Origin: Bolinopsis microptera
Lineage: Eukaryota; Ctenophora; Tentaculata; Lobata; Bolinopsidae
Assembly: GCF_026151205.1 (NCBI RefSeq)
Contig: NC_087075.1
Location: 3,694,359 to 3,758,358, forward strand
Direction: 5' to 3'
Length of the DNA: 64,000 nucleotides
The position numbers and the translations under genes were made by a program. Shown here in pieces: positions 1-11,896 of this stretch (its first letter is position 1; each line of letters begins with the position of its first letter). The notes under the pieces were generated by a model. It was given only the letters and a program-made list of their open reading frames with translations, ran no database searches and had not been told where the DNA came from.

Positions 1-1450
1 ATTTTTCAATTTTGTGCCCTGTCCGCCCCCTATTATAAAACAAAAAATTTCGACAACTAAAAACACAGTAAAAAAAATATGCAATATAAATTTAAAATTT
101 TAAATTTTTTACTGGAAATTATCCCCAAAAATAAAACGTGAAACCCAAAATTTTTTCCCCGATAAAATGACCCCAAAGGGTTCCCCAAGGCAAAAAAAAG
201 AGTCAAAGACAAAGGGTTTTGCGATCGGGTTTTTTTAAAAATAGGGTAGCTGTGCGACCGTACTGGGGGGGTGGCCCCCCAAAACGTCCCTGCGAGACTG
301 TTATCGCCCCCTTTGAGTCTTTGACTATTTTGCGAAAAATTTATTTTCGTGATAATCTGAATTATATTTTTAAAATTGGTTTGCGCGCCCCGCGGCGCTA
401 AAAACCATCCAAAGGGTACATTTTAATTTCTCATTTTGAAACCCAATAGGCACTAATTGATACCCAAATTATTATTTTTTTTGAGTTAGTTTTACTTTTT
501 GAACAGACCCGGGTTGTCGGACCCCAATAAACAATAACTTTAGGGTTTTTTTTTGGTATACAAAAATTTTAAAATTAAATTTGTTTTGGAATTTATTTAA
601 AACCGGGGGCGGTGTTTGGGGCATTTCGGCATGTCACTTCGCCATATTTGCATGTTTATATGAACAGTAAAGACTGGGCCGTCCCCAGGTTAATTGACGA
701 TGTCAATTCATGGCAGCTCGGCGCGGCACAGTAGCGCATCTTGCCGATCTAGCGCGGCACAGTAACGCATCGCGCTACAATCCCCAGGTTGTATGGAATA
801 TGATAAATACGCTATCACGGATCAGGAAATTGAGCGGCCATCCACAAAAGAAAAGCGGCCCGCATTTCTTGTTGCTTTCGCAAATTCAACGAATTGTTAT
901 CTCGTGCTTCGTTTCTAAAAACTCTACCATGATAATACTTGTTAAAAGATCTGTAGTGTTGTAATTAGTTTAAAAACTTGACGGATGTTACTCGTCTAAA
1001 TTTCTTCGAAGTAGCGCAGCGCCGCTTTCTTCTCGAAATGTTGGCCCCGACGGCAATTTGTTTGGGAAGGAGCGGCGCCGGGCCAGATCATTAACTTTTG
1101 GTAATTTAAAAACAAAAAAAAAAAAATTACATTTAAACAAAAATTTTTTAAAATAAACCCCCCCCAACTTTTCCCCCCCCCCCCCCCAAACTAAAAAAAT
1201 TTTTTCCCCGACGCCCACGTGCAAATTGGTAAAAAGAAAAAGGTTTGGAAAAAGGAAACCCCTGGAAACCGATAAATTTTTGAAAATTTTTTTAAAAATT
1301 TTGGGCCCTGGGAAAGTGGATTTTTCCCGGTTTTTGTCTTAGTTCAGAAAAAGATTAAAATTGGCACTTGCTCAGTGCCTTCTCAAACTAAAAAAACCAA
1401 ATCAAATTCAAGAGTATCTTGTTTTTTAATTTTTTTTTCCCCCAAAGATA
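1..1450. other. Low-complexity, homopolymer-rich region without a gene
   Basis: The stretch is dominated by runs of three to eighteen identical bases (for example the C run near 1160-1187 and many blocks such as AAAATTTTTT), unlike the rest of the window. No open reading frame with a recognisable product is visible. Between about 690 and 790 lies a piece of a dispersed repeat that recurs at 11545-11665 and, inverted, at 11290-11350 (shared words GCAGCTCGG, GGCACAGT, GCATC and GCCGATCTA). I infer either degraded repeats or poorly polished consensus near a contig end. Confidence 0.5.
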
Positions 1451-1768
1451 AAAATGTTTTAAAGAAATGCAGCACTTTTCCGTTTTACGTATCATTTTTT
1501 AAAGTGATATCCGGGGGACAGAAGTATGTATAGTAATTTGCGTTGTAAATTTGTTAGTTTTCTTCCGGAATCAGGTCTAGTCACAGGTATTATTCATGAA
1601 ATCGCATTAAGTTCACTTTAGCTTATACCACAAGATGTAAAGTTAGTTAAGACTATAGTACTTAATCACTAATCAGTCCATGTAGCGGTTAATATTCAAA
1701 TATTTACCGTCCACTGTCCAGTTACCATCCAAGGTTACTTATTTTTTAATCGGGTTTAGACTTGGGGT

Positions 1769-1852
1769 TTACCTGGGGACCCCAGGATATTATATTTATG
1801 TTCATAATCATAGAGATTAGGCGGAATGACAGGCTGAGCGCCGCCCAATTAA
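1769..1852 (-). mobile_element. 84-bp MITE, copy 1 of a short GC-rich family
   Basis: The element runs from TTACCTGGGGACC to GCCGCCCAATTAA and is flanked by near-identical 8-bp repeats, CTTGGGGT (1761-1768) and CTCGGGGT (1853-1860), one mismatch. Related copies lie at 11823-11896 and 56174-56266 in the other orientation, sharing GCTCAG, CTGTCATTCCGCCGAATCTC and GGTCCCCAGGTAA. An 8-bp target duplication is typical of hAT-type DNA transposons; the superfamily is inferred. It carries no coding capacity. Confidence 0.7.
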
Positions 1853-1860
1853 CTCGGGGT

Positions 1861-2960
1861 AAGTACTAATAAACCAGTTATTTCAATAAAACAGTTATTT
1901 ATTTTTACGGCACATGCAGTGGAGGCTTGAGGATGTTTCAAGTGCCGAAGGTCGCTCATCGTTGGATATTTTACGAATATATAAACCTACCAAAAATATA
2001 AAATTAAAACTAACAAAAATATGGAACATGGCTCGAGTGTGGGGTGTTTGGTTGAATATTGAGTGAGACGTACTAGTATAGAGAATGAGCTGTTTAGCTA
2101 GACGACAGGAAAATCTTTAAGTTAAACAAGATCTCATATTGAGCTATCTGCGATTGCCTGTCAGAATCTTGCGTAGTTTTTAAACATCATATTAACTTAT
2201 GAGATAAGTTGTAGGAGATATGAATTGATGTTTCAACCTGGTCTAGAATGTGTTATCATGTGGCACGGAGTCCAATAACCGTGAATAAACGTATCACATG
2301 GGGTGGTAGTAGCACTAGCAGGTGCCTGATTGTTGATCTTGTGCATTCTAACAGTCTAGAAAGAAAACTTCCAGTACCACCCCCCCCCCCCCGGCCCCAG
2401 TAGCCTAGTTGGTAACTAGTTGGTAATTAGTTGGTAATTAGTTGGTAACTCATACTGTTACTAATCTACAACGGGTCTTACAATTTCATATTGCGCTATG
2501 ATCACACCAGTGCACAGTGGCAGTGGAGCTAATGATTCTTTGTTTGCTCTAACCAGAGCCCTCTCGCTTGCAGTACACAGTAGCGCGCGTCACGCAATAC
2601 GCGTATACACATGGCTATGTGAAATTCTTTGTCATGAAGTTCGAATCTTTTGCCGCTGTGTGCAACAGTACTACTACTAGTAGTTCCTAGTTTAGTTCAA
2701 TTTGTTATCATATTTTTGTTCTAAATTTGCATTTCTGCATAACAAATGTTTTAACACTATCTTATTATATTATATAACTTTATTCAAATCAAAAATAGAA
2801 CATAAAGAACATCTTGATGACCTGATAAGTCACCAAGAGAAAAATATAAATACAGAATAAACTAAATCATGCTTAACTCTCTCCATGCTTTTCTATCTGT
2901 GGCTAAAAGTCTTAAATGGTATAAATCGTCTATATTTACAAGTTTAAAGTTTCTGTCACT
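1861..2960. other. Intergenic DNA with dispersed repeat piece
   Basis: No gene is recognised. Positions 2549-2624 hold one copy of a dispersed repeat (starting CTAACCAGAGCCCTCTCGCT and ending ATGGCTATGTGAA) that recurs near 12700-12780 and 13017-13160. A tetranucleotide-like stretch built on TTGGTAACTAG lies at 2408-2450, after a C homopolymer at 2380-2392. Confidence 0.4.
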
Positions 2961-2961
2961 T

Positions 2962-3290
2962 AAATCGTTCAAAATAGTTTTAACAAGTTTGACTGGTGTC
3001 GTCCGACTCTACCTCTCATCAAACTCTGACTCTCTACAGCAAAATGTAAGGCAAGCGGGGCAGGTGAGTTATTATCACTGCGGAGGATGTGACCGAGCAT
3101 TCTCCAGTCTCCACCGTGCACGAGCAACACGCTCACTTAGTGGAACAACTTCGCAGCGTTTGTATAGAGTCACATTTCGTATGACATTAGGGTAGGTCAT
3201 GCCGATGATCGTACGGAGATGATTCCTGTGGCAGACATCAAGTTTTTGAAGGAGTTGTTTAGATGTTGCCCAACTGCTGCAATTCTTCTT
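2962..3290 (-). pseudogene. LINE reverse-transcriptase C-terminal fragment
   Basis: Read on the minus strand from about 3265, the translation runs LLQKLDVCHRNHLRTIIGM, then TYPNVIRNVTLYKRCEV, VPLSERVARARWR, and after a one-base frameshift MLGHILRSDNNSPAPLAL and GRVGRHQSNLL. This is the familiar end of RTE/CR1-type LINE proteins, just downstream of the RT thumb, where a chain of Leu/Arg-rich helices ends in a WRxxGHxLR motif. The fragment has a frameshift and no upstream RT core, so it is dead. A related upstream piece lies at 10246-10638 in the same orientation; both contain the word CAACTGCTGCAATT at the place where they would join, suggesting one family. Confidence 0.7.
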
Positions 3291-3565
3291 CTTTTCTTCT
3301 TTTGATTGGTCGGCGTCGACTGTAAGCCTTCCTTGCGGTGGCTTTCACAACGCGTCCCCATTCTCCAACTCCTGCTGCTGGAGAGAGAGACTCCCAAATT
3401 ATATACCATAAATATATTATACATAGATATCGACAACAGACTCCGAGAGTCTTGAAGTGCTGTTACCACCGCCCCTGGTTGCAACCCCTTACGGGTTAAC
3501 GATGGGGAGACAGGGACTTCCAGGGACGGTCAGTGCCTAGAAAAACTGTAAGAGTCCTATTTGTG
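3291..3565. other. Non-coding stretch downstream of the LINE
   Basis: Sits between the LINE 3' end and the older LINE fragment. It includes CTTACGGGTTAACGATGGGGA around 3488 and CT-rich sequence. I see no gene. It may be the 3' untranslated region of the minus-strand LINE, but no poly(A) or target duplication could be placed. Confidence 0.3.
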
Positions 3566-6500
3566 TTAGTGGTTAATGGGATCCTCGAAAAGATCCTCCT
3601 TTAGTAGTCTATTGGTTGCCTCGATAAATTTTATAACCGTACTAATTCTAGCTGATACTATGTCTTCCCAGGTTAGAAATATATTACCGAAATTCTTAGC
3701 CTAATGGTCATGTATCCTATACAGTGACACATGAAGTGTTCCGAGGTTTCTTCCTCTTCTGGACAGTGTTCACAGCGGGGGGATGTGAAATTGTTTGCCT
3801 TGTATTGGAAGTAGGCTAGGGGGCTATGTCCTGTGAAGAGCCAGGTTAGCCATCTTTGATGATTTCCTGCAAGTCCAAGATTCCTGTATTTATATTTGGT
3901 GAGTAGGATTGTTAGTGGTATTTTCCTTTTCTCGCTCAATGCCGTGTTCCTGTATCTACGAAGATGAATTCCGTGTAAATACTCCTTTACTGCCGTCTTA
4001 ATTGCTCCTTCGGATATGCTGATGAAGGGTTCAGGACCTAGAGCGATTGTGAGTGATCCTTCTCTGGCTAGTTCATCAGCTCTTTCGTTTCCTGGAATAC
4101 CTGCATGTCCTGGGACCCACCTGACATTGACAGAGTGGGTTTGTCCTAGTTTGTTAAGGTAGTTAATGGTATCAAGAACTAAGTTAGATGTGACCGTGTG
4201 GTGTGTGACTGCTAGGATTGCTGCCTGTGAATCTGAAAAGAATGTTATACTCCCAGGTTCTGAAATATTGATAGTTGCCCAGTGAGCTGATGTGTTGAGA
4301 GCAAACAGTTCACACTGGTATACCGTTGCATTAGTGCCTAGGTGGAAACTTTGTCTCTGGACCTCGATTGCGTTTCTTATTACGCAGTAACCTGCACCTG
4401 AGAACTGTTCTATTTTTGAGCCGTCTGTGAAAATAGCCCAATGTGTTGCTGGGGTGATTCCGACCTGCTGTGTTGCTTTAGACCGCTCCTGTATTATTGT
4501 TTTAAACTTCCGATCCAAAACTGTGGTAGTTTCGATAATGTCCGTAATTTTACATTTCATCGCTGGTATGGTTGACATAGCTTTGTCCAGATTGTATGCA
4601 TGGGACTTACAGTTTCCTGTTCTGCTAAACTGGTAGTTAGAATTCCAATTACCGTTAATTTTGAGTCTCCGAGCTGAAAGTATGGCCAGTTCCTTGAGTT
4701 TTAGATCAATGGGTTTGATTCCTGCCATGATTTCCAAGTTTTCTAGTGGTGTACTTTTGAGTCCTCTCGATATCATGATACTAGCGTGTCTCTGAATTGC
4801 CTGCATCTTGGTCTTTAGGTATTGGGCTTCGTCTATTCTATGCTGCCATGCGAATGCAGCGTAACCTAGAGAAGGGAGAATAATTTGGTTATATATCCAT
4901 CTCGTCCCTGTAGGTGTAATACCCCACGTTTTGCCAACTGCTCTGTTGCATGCCTGAAGATGTTGTACCGCTTTGTTACATTTCACCTGAATATGCTTCC
5001 CCCATGATAGTTTGCTGTCAATGGTTACTCCTAGATAGACTGTATCAGTTACCTGAGGAACCTGATTATTACCTACCATTAGTGGGTTAGTAAGCATATT
5101 ATCCCTTTTATTTGTAAAAAGGATTGCCTTAGATTTTAACGCACTAAGTTTGAGACCTTTACTGGCACACCACCTGTTGATGTTAGTTAGATGCCGTTGA
5201 GAAATTTCCTGAACCGTAGTTTTACAAATTCCGCTGATTAGTATTACCAGGTCGTCCGCAAAGGCTTGGACAAAACTAGTGTGTATTCCTAGTGAGCTGA
5301 GGAAAGTGTCCAGCGTTATGTTCCATAGAAGTGGGGACAGAACTCCTCCTTGTGGACTTCCTTTAGTTGCTTTCTTTGTGGTATCGTGACCACAGTATGT
5401 GACTGTGATCATCCTGTTACTTACCATGTAGTAGATCCAGTTTGTGATTGTTTCCGGAATCCCTGCTTGTAACAGTGCATCTTTGATTGCCTGAAAACTA
5501 ATTGCATCAAATGCCTGTTCGATATCAAGAAAGATTCCAAGAGCATAATTTCCTGTTGCCACGGCGTCCTCAATTTTCCTTGTTAGTATATGTATTGCTG
5601 ATTCTGTTGATTTCCCTTTCCTGAAACCGTGTTGACTCTTAGTAAGTTTCGCTGGGATCTTGAGGTCCTGTTCGAGATACCAGAGGATAAGTCTTTCTAG
5701 AAGTTTCTGGAAACAGGATGTTAGTGAAATTATCCTGAATGCCTTGGGGTTTGTGTAATCTGGTTTTCCAGGCTTCGGGATTACACAACCTGTTGTTGAT
5801 TGCCACGAGGTTGGTGTACAGCTTAGAGCTAATGAATGGTGGAAAATCATTCTTAGAGGGTCCTTTATTTTATTCCAAGCTTTTATGATCATCTCATTTC
5901 TAATTCCGTCTGGACCTGGTGATTTGTTCATGTTAAGATCTTTTACTGCCCGATTGAAGCGATGTGGTGCCGTAATCTTGAGAATCATTGCAACATCTGG
6001 TGCACTCTGCTGTGTTGGCAGGGCTGGGCTACCGTCCGATGGTATGAGAGCATCGGTGAGTACCTGTAGAGTTTCCTGGGGTGAGTTAGTTAAAGTACCG
6101 TCTGGTTTCCTTAAACTATTGAGCGAGCCTTGTGTTCCGTTATTTCCTAGAACTTTATGGATACGTGATAAAGCAGGGATCTTGGTAATATTTCCTGTGA
6201 ATTGTTTCCAATTTTGTCTTTTCGCCGTTCTGATGAGGTTTGCATATCGTCTGTTAGCTTCAGCATAAAGTTCCCAGTCCGGGCTGTTTCTCTTTCTGTT
6301 AAATTTACGTCGCAGGGCTTTTGCCGTCTGCTTGGCTTTCGTCAGTTCAGCATTCCACCACGGTACAGTCGATCTTCTTGTGCCTCTTGTCAGAGGGCAT
6401 GCTAGCTCAAAGGAGCGCAGAAGGGTGTTGGAGATAAACAACTGTCTGTCATCGAGATCCGCCGATGTAACAACCGGTTTAAACCAGAAGGGGGTGTTAT

Positions 6501-7260
6501 CGAATGAGGAGGAAACTAGCGTCTCATAAAGTTGCCAGTCACATTTCGCCGGACTGCGTGACGCAAAACTTGTTCTGTTACCTAAATCTAGGGAATAACA
6601 AATAGCTTCGTGGTCCGATAGTGATTTACCTTGATCTACTTTCCAGTTATGGATTAAGTTGATCCCTGCTAGATTGCAGATAGTAAGATCTATACAGGAA
6701 CTCCCTCTACTGCCTACAAAAGTGGGTGTTGTGCCTGTGTTACAGATTATGAGATTATTTGCGTTTAGTACCTGCAAAAGTTGTTGACCTCTGTTGTTTG
6801 TGTTTGGGTGTCCCCAGGCCGTGTGGTGAGCATTGCTGTCCACTCCTAGAACCAGAGGTAACTTTTCCTTATCTGTAAACCGTGCTACCCTGTCAATTAT
6901 ATCGGATGAAATGTTCTGTGTTTGGTCCAAGTAAAGTGATCCTAGTACAATCGACAGTGAGCTGTTGATCCTACTTCTAATAAAGATAGAGTCAGCAGAG
7001 GAGAAATGTCCTAGTGTCATAGAGTTTCTAGCTAGATCCTTTGGTAGGATAGTAGCCACTCTGGCTCTGTCCTGACTAAAGGGAACGAACTGTTTGTGAG
7101 TTTTGGGGACGTTACTAATACTCCCTTTCCTAAGCTGAGGTTCCTGTATTAATAAAATCTCGTGTTGTTTAACCTCCTTTAACAGTGCTGAGGAGGCAGT
7201 GATGCGTTTACCTAGGTTAACCTGTGTAATGCAGGTAAGAAATGAAGAAGTGCTAGCCAT
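3566..7260 (-). CDS. LINE ORF2: endonuclease, reverse transcriptase, RNase H
   Basis: Non-LTR retrotransposon polyprotein that nicks target DNA and copies its own RNA. Open from 7260 to a stop at 3673 (1195 codons). About residues 30-225 form an APE-type endonuclease (LLIQEPQ, LGVDSNAHH, SDHEA). The RT core follows: FRIISLTS, QHGFRKGKSTES, the first catalytic Asp in LGIFLDIEQAFD, GSPQGGVLSPLLW and the second catalytic pair in FADDLV. An RNase H domain has its D-E-D-D set visible in FTDGSK, QCELFAL, FFSDSQA and GNERADELA. A cysteine/histidine tail CEHC...HFMCHC closes the protein. Near 3700 the frame shifts: another frame continues AKNFGNIFLTWEDIV... to a stop at 3566, which looks like the original C-terminus. 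RNase H places it in the I/R1/LOA-like groups (inference). All catalytic motifs are intact, so the copy is young. Confidence 0.92.
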
Positions 7261-7323
7261 AGAAAATGATAAAAAAGAGAAACAATGCCTATCTAGTACT
7301 AACCCTGAATTACTGCGTGGAAG

Positions 7324-8656
7324 TTATGCTGACTCCCCCTCCGAGGCGTCAGATACGTCCGACTGTGCTTTCCCGTCTTTGTTCATCAGTTTTTTCAGTT
7401 TGTGTTGCCTAGCTGGTGGTGCCTCCTTGAAGGGAGTGCTCGTCCTGGGTGTTGTGGGGGTCGTGGGTGGAGCTGTCGCAACGATTTCCAGTAGCTCGTT
7501 CTCCTGTTCCACGGTGAGTTGTTCCGTAAACAAATCATTCTCCTCAAGAAGCGGGATGGGGAGTCCCGTATCCTCTCCTGTGACGTACCTACAACGTATA
7601 TCCTGCAGCTCTGGCGTCTGTTCTATTATCGTGTTATCATGCCCTACTCCACTCGGTCCTGGTTGCTGGTCTTTCAGCTCATCCCTGAGGGCTGAAATGT
7701 CCGTGTCTGGGGCAATGTACCCTCTTATACCTCGAACAGGGAGTTTACCCCACCTAACCATAAAAAGTCCTATCGGGGACATCCAGTTTTTTGACCGTAA
7801 CCACTCAAATGCCTCCTCGTCAATCTCGAGGTACACGTTCCAGCTTCCTGTGTTCATATTGTCCGGTTTCCAAGCTTTCCTGGAAATCTTGACCTGATTT
7901 TGGCGAACCTCGCCAAATGTCCCTGCAGCGAAATGTTCGTTTATTTTTGGCAGGATACTTTCTGCTGGTCCTGGTAGGAGGGTATGAATTATTCTACCAG
8001 GTGGTTTTTCACCTGGCAGGAAGGCCTCGTACTCTGCCAGCTCGTTTACGGCCTTTTTGTAGAAGGGACCTGCTTTTGGGGTACAACAAATTGCCAGGTG
8101 CATGTGTGATAACCTGGTTCCCTTGTGAGCGATGTCCTCTCCGCTTTTACCTTCCTTCGTAGCCCTAAGTATAGCCTCAGACACCTTAAACTGGACCTCC
8201 CACTGATTCATCCTCGTCATGGGTGTTTTGTCCTTACGAGAGACCTTGATCTCATAGGTCTGGTCTTCTTCCTTCACATACGTAATAGCAGCGTACGTTG
8301 CTTTGAACTTCTCCTGTTTCTCGGCTATTATAGTCGTCCTTGATGAACCTGGCCTGTTGAGGGAGGGGGGTTTGTAGGAGGGCACTCGTTGTGAGATGCC
8401 TTCCTTAGTTTTTATGACATTTACATGCCCGTCCTTATCTCGTTTCCGCCTAATGTATTCTCGTTCCGATGCTGTTCCTCCTCCTTTATTCCTGTTCACC
8501 TTCTGCTGTTTTTTCCTTTTCTCCTCTGCTCTTTCTTCTTCCTCTTGTTTCTTCTTCTCCTTACGCTGTTTCTCCTTCCCGGCCCGCTGCTCCCTTAGCT
8601 ACCGTCCACTCATCCCAATCGTCTGACTCCCGCTCTCTTTTGCGTAAATCCGACAT
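7324..8656 (-). CDS. LINE ORF1 (frameshifted near its 5' end)
   Basis: First ORF of the same retrotransposon, ending 63 bases before the ORF2 start. The main open frame encodes a basic, lysine/glutamate-rich N-terminal stretch (KEKQRKEKKKQEEEERAEEK), a central region with WEVQFKVSEAILRATKEGKS and HMHLAICCTPKAGPFYK, and an acidic, proline-rich tail. The likely start is the ATG at 8656 (MSDLRKRERESDDWDEWT), which runs into a stop near 8560 in its own frame; the downstream frame has a stop just upstream of LREQRAGKEK, so one base was lost or gained near 8590-8600. ORF1 proteins of this kind usually bind RNA and act as chaperones; I recognise no zinc knuckle here. Position and orientation, not a domain, support the call. 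Confidence 0.75.
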
Positions 8657-9189
8657 GCTGGAAGAGAGAAGGTTTGAAAGGTGTGACCTATTCTATTATA
8701 AAGCTGACTATGTTGCCGAGTTTAACTATCGAGTGATATGATAAATGTTTTCTGAAGTTTTTAGGAGGCCGAGATAAGTAAGAGTTCTGTAGAGAAATAA
8801 TATCAGTAATATAAGATATATAATATCGTATTTTCTTCCTTCGCCTGAATTCCTTTGTTCTTTGAAGTGTCGGTCCGTGCGCGTCCGCAGCTAGCTCTGG
8901 TAATTTGTTGGAACCGAGGGTGTATTTGTCCTGCTTTTGTCTAGACTTGGTCACCGCGCGTTCCGTGTATTAGGAAGTAGATTTGGTACCAGATGCGTGT
9001 GCGGCTGCTTTGTCTCTTCCCGTACTCTTCAGGATGTCCTTATAATGATATTTCCCAGAGGAAGTGATTATATCCCGATTAGTGGGGTAGATCCTTAAAG
9101 CGTCCTATATACTTTACAAATGAATAAGTGTTCTATTTATGTAAAACTTATAGCCTGTCTAACAGAGAAGTACCTGTACAATCTCCTTA
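8657..9189 (-). other. Probable LINE 5' untranslated region
   Basis: Sequence between the ORF1 start and the tandem monomers. No open reading frame with recognisable content. By position it is the 5' leader of the minus-strand LINE; where the element ends is not resolved because no target duplication was found. Confidence 0.35.
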
Positions 9190-10075
9190 GCCCTAGGTTA
9201 TGTACGACCGACCTATTAAATATGATAATTCCTGGTGTTACACATGAGGTGTAACCCTGTGTTAGGTGTTAATTCCGAAAGTTACCCTTACTAAATTTCC
9301 TATGTTAGGTGTTAATTCCTAGTGTTACACGTGCGGTGTTATCCTAGGTTAGGTGTTAATTCCGGGAGTTAAACGTAATATAAATTCCTATTTTAGGTGT
9401 TAATTTCGAGTGTTACACGTGAGGTGTAACCCTGTGTTAGGTGTTAATTCCGAAAGTTACACTTAATAACTGTCCTATGTTAGGTGTTAATTCCTAGTGT
9501 TACACGTGAGATGTTATCCTAGGTTAGGTGTTAATTCCGGGAGTTAAACGTAATATAAATTCCTATGTTAGGTGTTAATTTCGAGTGTTACACGTGAGGT
9601 GTAACCCTGTGTTAGGTGTTAATTCCGAAAGTTACTCTTAATAAATTTCCTATGTTAGGTGTTAAATCCTAGTGTTACACGTGAGGTGTAACCCTGTGTT
9701 AGGTGTTAATTCCGGGAGTTGAAAATAGTATAAAATCCTATGTTAGGTGTTAATTCCGATTGTTACACGTGAGGTGTAACCCTGTGTTAGGTGTTAATTC
9801 CGGGAGATAAACGTAAGATAATTCCTATGTTAGGTGTTAAAACTGAGTGTTACACGTGAGGTGTAACCCTGTGTTAGGTGTTAATTCCGGGAGTTAAACG
9901 AAGTATAAATTCCTAAGTTAGGTGTTAATTCCGAGTGATACACGTGATGTGTAACCCTGTGTTAGGTGTTAATTCCGGAAGTTACACTAAATAAAAATCC
10001 TATGTTAGGTGTTAATAAAGAGTGTAACATGTAAGGTGTAATCCTGGGTTAGGTGTTAAAACTGGGAGTTAAACG
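9190..10075. repeat. Tandem array of ~88-bp monomers
   Basis: About ten monomers, each containing TTAGGTGTTAATTCC and most a GTGTTACACGTGAGGTGTAA word. Neighbouring monomers alternate in their middles (GAAAGTTAC against GGGAGTTAAACG), giving a two-monomer higher-order period near 178 bp in the first half. The array starts about 530 bases upstream of ORF1 of the minus-strand LINE and may be part of its 5' end or an unrelated satellite. Confidence 0.85.
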
Positions 10076-10245
10076 AGAAAAAGAATCTGAGAGGATAACT
10101 GTGAACTACCTGAAGAGGGTGAAGTTGCCTGAGGGAGAGACCGATTTGCTGCGGTTCTATGTTAGTTTTGGCTATGATTGCCTTCCTATGATATAGAGAT
10201 GGCTGAACCCTTCCTTTACATAGCTTAAGATCTATGTACCCCCCG

Positions 10246-10638
10246 TTAGAGCCACCCACCCCACACCGCGTGGAGGTTCGGAGAGGATTTTGTGGGGCAA
10301 CTGCTGCAATTATACATCAGTATTGAAACAACTTGTGCTTCATATATCTTGAGTCGAATCTTCAAAGGTATACGTCTACCTTGTTCCCAGACTTTTTTGT
10401 AGTTCTGAAAAGCAATGTTAGCAAGTATACATCGTCTCTTGACATCTTCGATGCTACACAACTTAGAGCTTAAAGAGATAGATGACCTCCAAGGTTCTCT
10501 ACCTCTGAGTGTCTCTCCTTTGTCATCAACCTCGTTCTTGCCGGCCAGATAGAAGTGGGTGAACTCGGTTTTTGACTCATTGACAAAAAGATTCCACTTT
10601 TCCAATATCTCTTTACATATTGGCAACAAAGACTCCAA
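10246..10638 (-). pseudogene. LINE reverse-transcriptase thumb fragment
   Basis: The minus-strand frame reads LLPICKEILEKWNLFVNESK, then CSIEDVKRRCILANIAFQNY, KKVWEQGRRIPLKIRLKIYE and AQVVSILMYNCSSC. This is the region just after the catalytic FADD box of RTE/CR1-like reverse transcriptases, including the (D)xKRRxxxAxxAFxxL segment and the LKxRLxxYxAxVxxxLxY segment. The catalytic core upstream is missing, and the frame runs out at the C-terminal side where the fragment at 2962-3290 would continue. Confidence 0.7.
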
Positions 10639-10964
10639 ATTTTTTAAACACTATCTATTCAATTTGATTGCGGAATTGTCGCGATCATGATACAAAATGA
10701 GTGGAAACATTAACAATAAACAATATGCGATGTTGCGTGCAATTTTAAATATTAATTATTCTGCGTGTAATCATGGATTATTCTTTTGTCAGAAAAAACT
10801 CACCACAGATTGTTCGCCAAGCTTATTGCTTTCGTAGAGCAAATAGACCTAGAGGATGGCTATTCGAAACCTTAACCCTATAGTCTCTACACTGACCCCA
10901 TGGCCATATGAACTTAATAACCCGGCCCAATTCACAAACTAGAACTTGAGCACATGCTAAAACC

Positions 10965-11068
10965 TTGTCATACGTTGTATGACCCGCCGCGCACGAGTGC
11001 GCGGCTCCCCCTGTATCGTCAGGACGATACCATAGTGAAACGACCGTGGGGGTCGCAACGTGATACAA
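10965..11068 (-). mobile_element. 104-bp hairpin micro-MITE, copy 1
   Basis: Begins TTGTCATACGTTGTATGAC and ends AACGTGATACAA. The first 53 bases or so from GTCATACGTTG are identical to the reverse complement of the copy at 12232-12307. It includes the 18-bp hairpin CCGCGCACGAGTGCGCGG. Relative to the other copy it has an extra ~28 bases (AGGACGATACCATAGTGAAA region). Flanks CTAAAACC and CTGACAAC match at only five of eight positions, so its target duplication is decayed or absent. Confidence 0.6.
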
Positions 11069-11822
11069 CTGACAACTAAAACCCGGCCTTAACAGTAATA
11101 CTAACACTAGCCCTAACGAGTGATACAAATCACCATCAAGGTATAACTTAAACTAGAAGTTATTATACATCCAGAGAAAACTTTGACGGAATAAAAACGT
11201 TGAAAATGCCCTACCGGATATACGCGCATTAAATAATTCTTCTCGCGCAACCATTACTATGAATATAGACTACATACAGACTAGCTTTGGTAGATCGGCG
11301 AGATAAGCAATAAGATGCACCACTTAACTGGGCGAGATGCACCACTGGACCTCACCGAGCAGCTAATAATTGAAATTGTGAATCAAAATAACATGGTGTC
11401 CCCAGGTAACATTCCGAGCCTCAGGCTAGAAAGGTGCTGCAAGAGTCATTTTTCATTTTTACTGTAAAGATCAGTCTATCTATAAATGAGCTGTTTAGAA
11501 ATGAGCCTCATGTAACGACACACTTCAGCTTCAACCTTTGATTCACGATGTCAATCCTTCGCAGCTCGGTGAGGCACAGTGGTGCATCTCGCCGATCTAC
11601 CGATCTTGCGAGAAGCATTATTAGATGCGCGCGCGACCCAGTAGTGCATCGCGCTACAACTTCAACCTTTGCCATCCGCTCCTCTTTTGGAGGTAAATCA
11701 GGCCCAGGTGCTTCAATTTTTGGAGGACTTCGCGGCTTCGACGCGCTTCGCAGAGCAACGATCTCGACGGATTGACATCGTCAATCAACTTTAATTTTAA
11801 AACCATGCCAACCAATCAAATT
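11069..11822. repeat. Inverted and dispersed repeat cluster
   Basis: Positions 11291-11350 (GTAGATCGGCGAGAT, GATGCACCACT, CTCACCGAGC) are the imperfect reverse complement of 11555-11600 (GCTCGGTGAGGCACAGTGG, ATCTCGCCGATCTAC), giving a large foldback. The same words occur at 700-790. No gene is seen; the structure suggests a non-autonomous foldback element whose ends I could not define. Confidence 0.5.
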
Positions 11823-11896
11823 TTACTGAGCCGCGCTCAGTCTGTCATTCCGCCGAATCTCTATAAAGAATATAATAGCCTGAGGTCCCCAGGTAA
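11823..11896 (+). mobile_element. Short GC-rich MITE, copy 2
   Basis: Starts TTACTGAGCCGCGCTCAG and ends GAGGTCCCCAGGTAA; shares CTGTCATTCCGCCGAATCTC with the copies at 1769 and 56174. No convincing flanking duplication remains. Confidence 0.6.
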
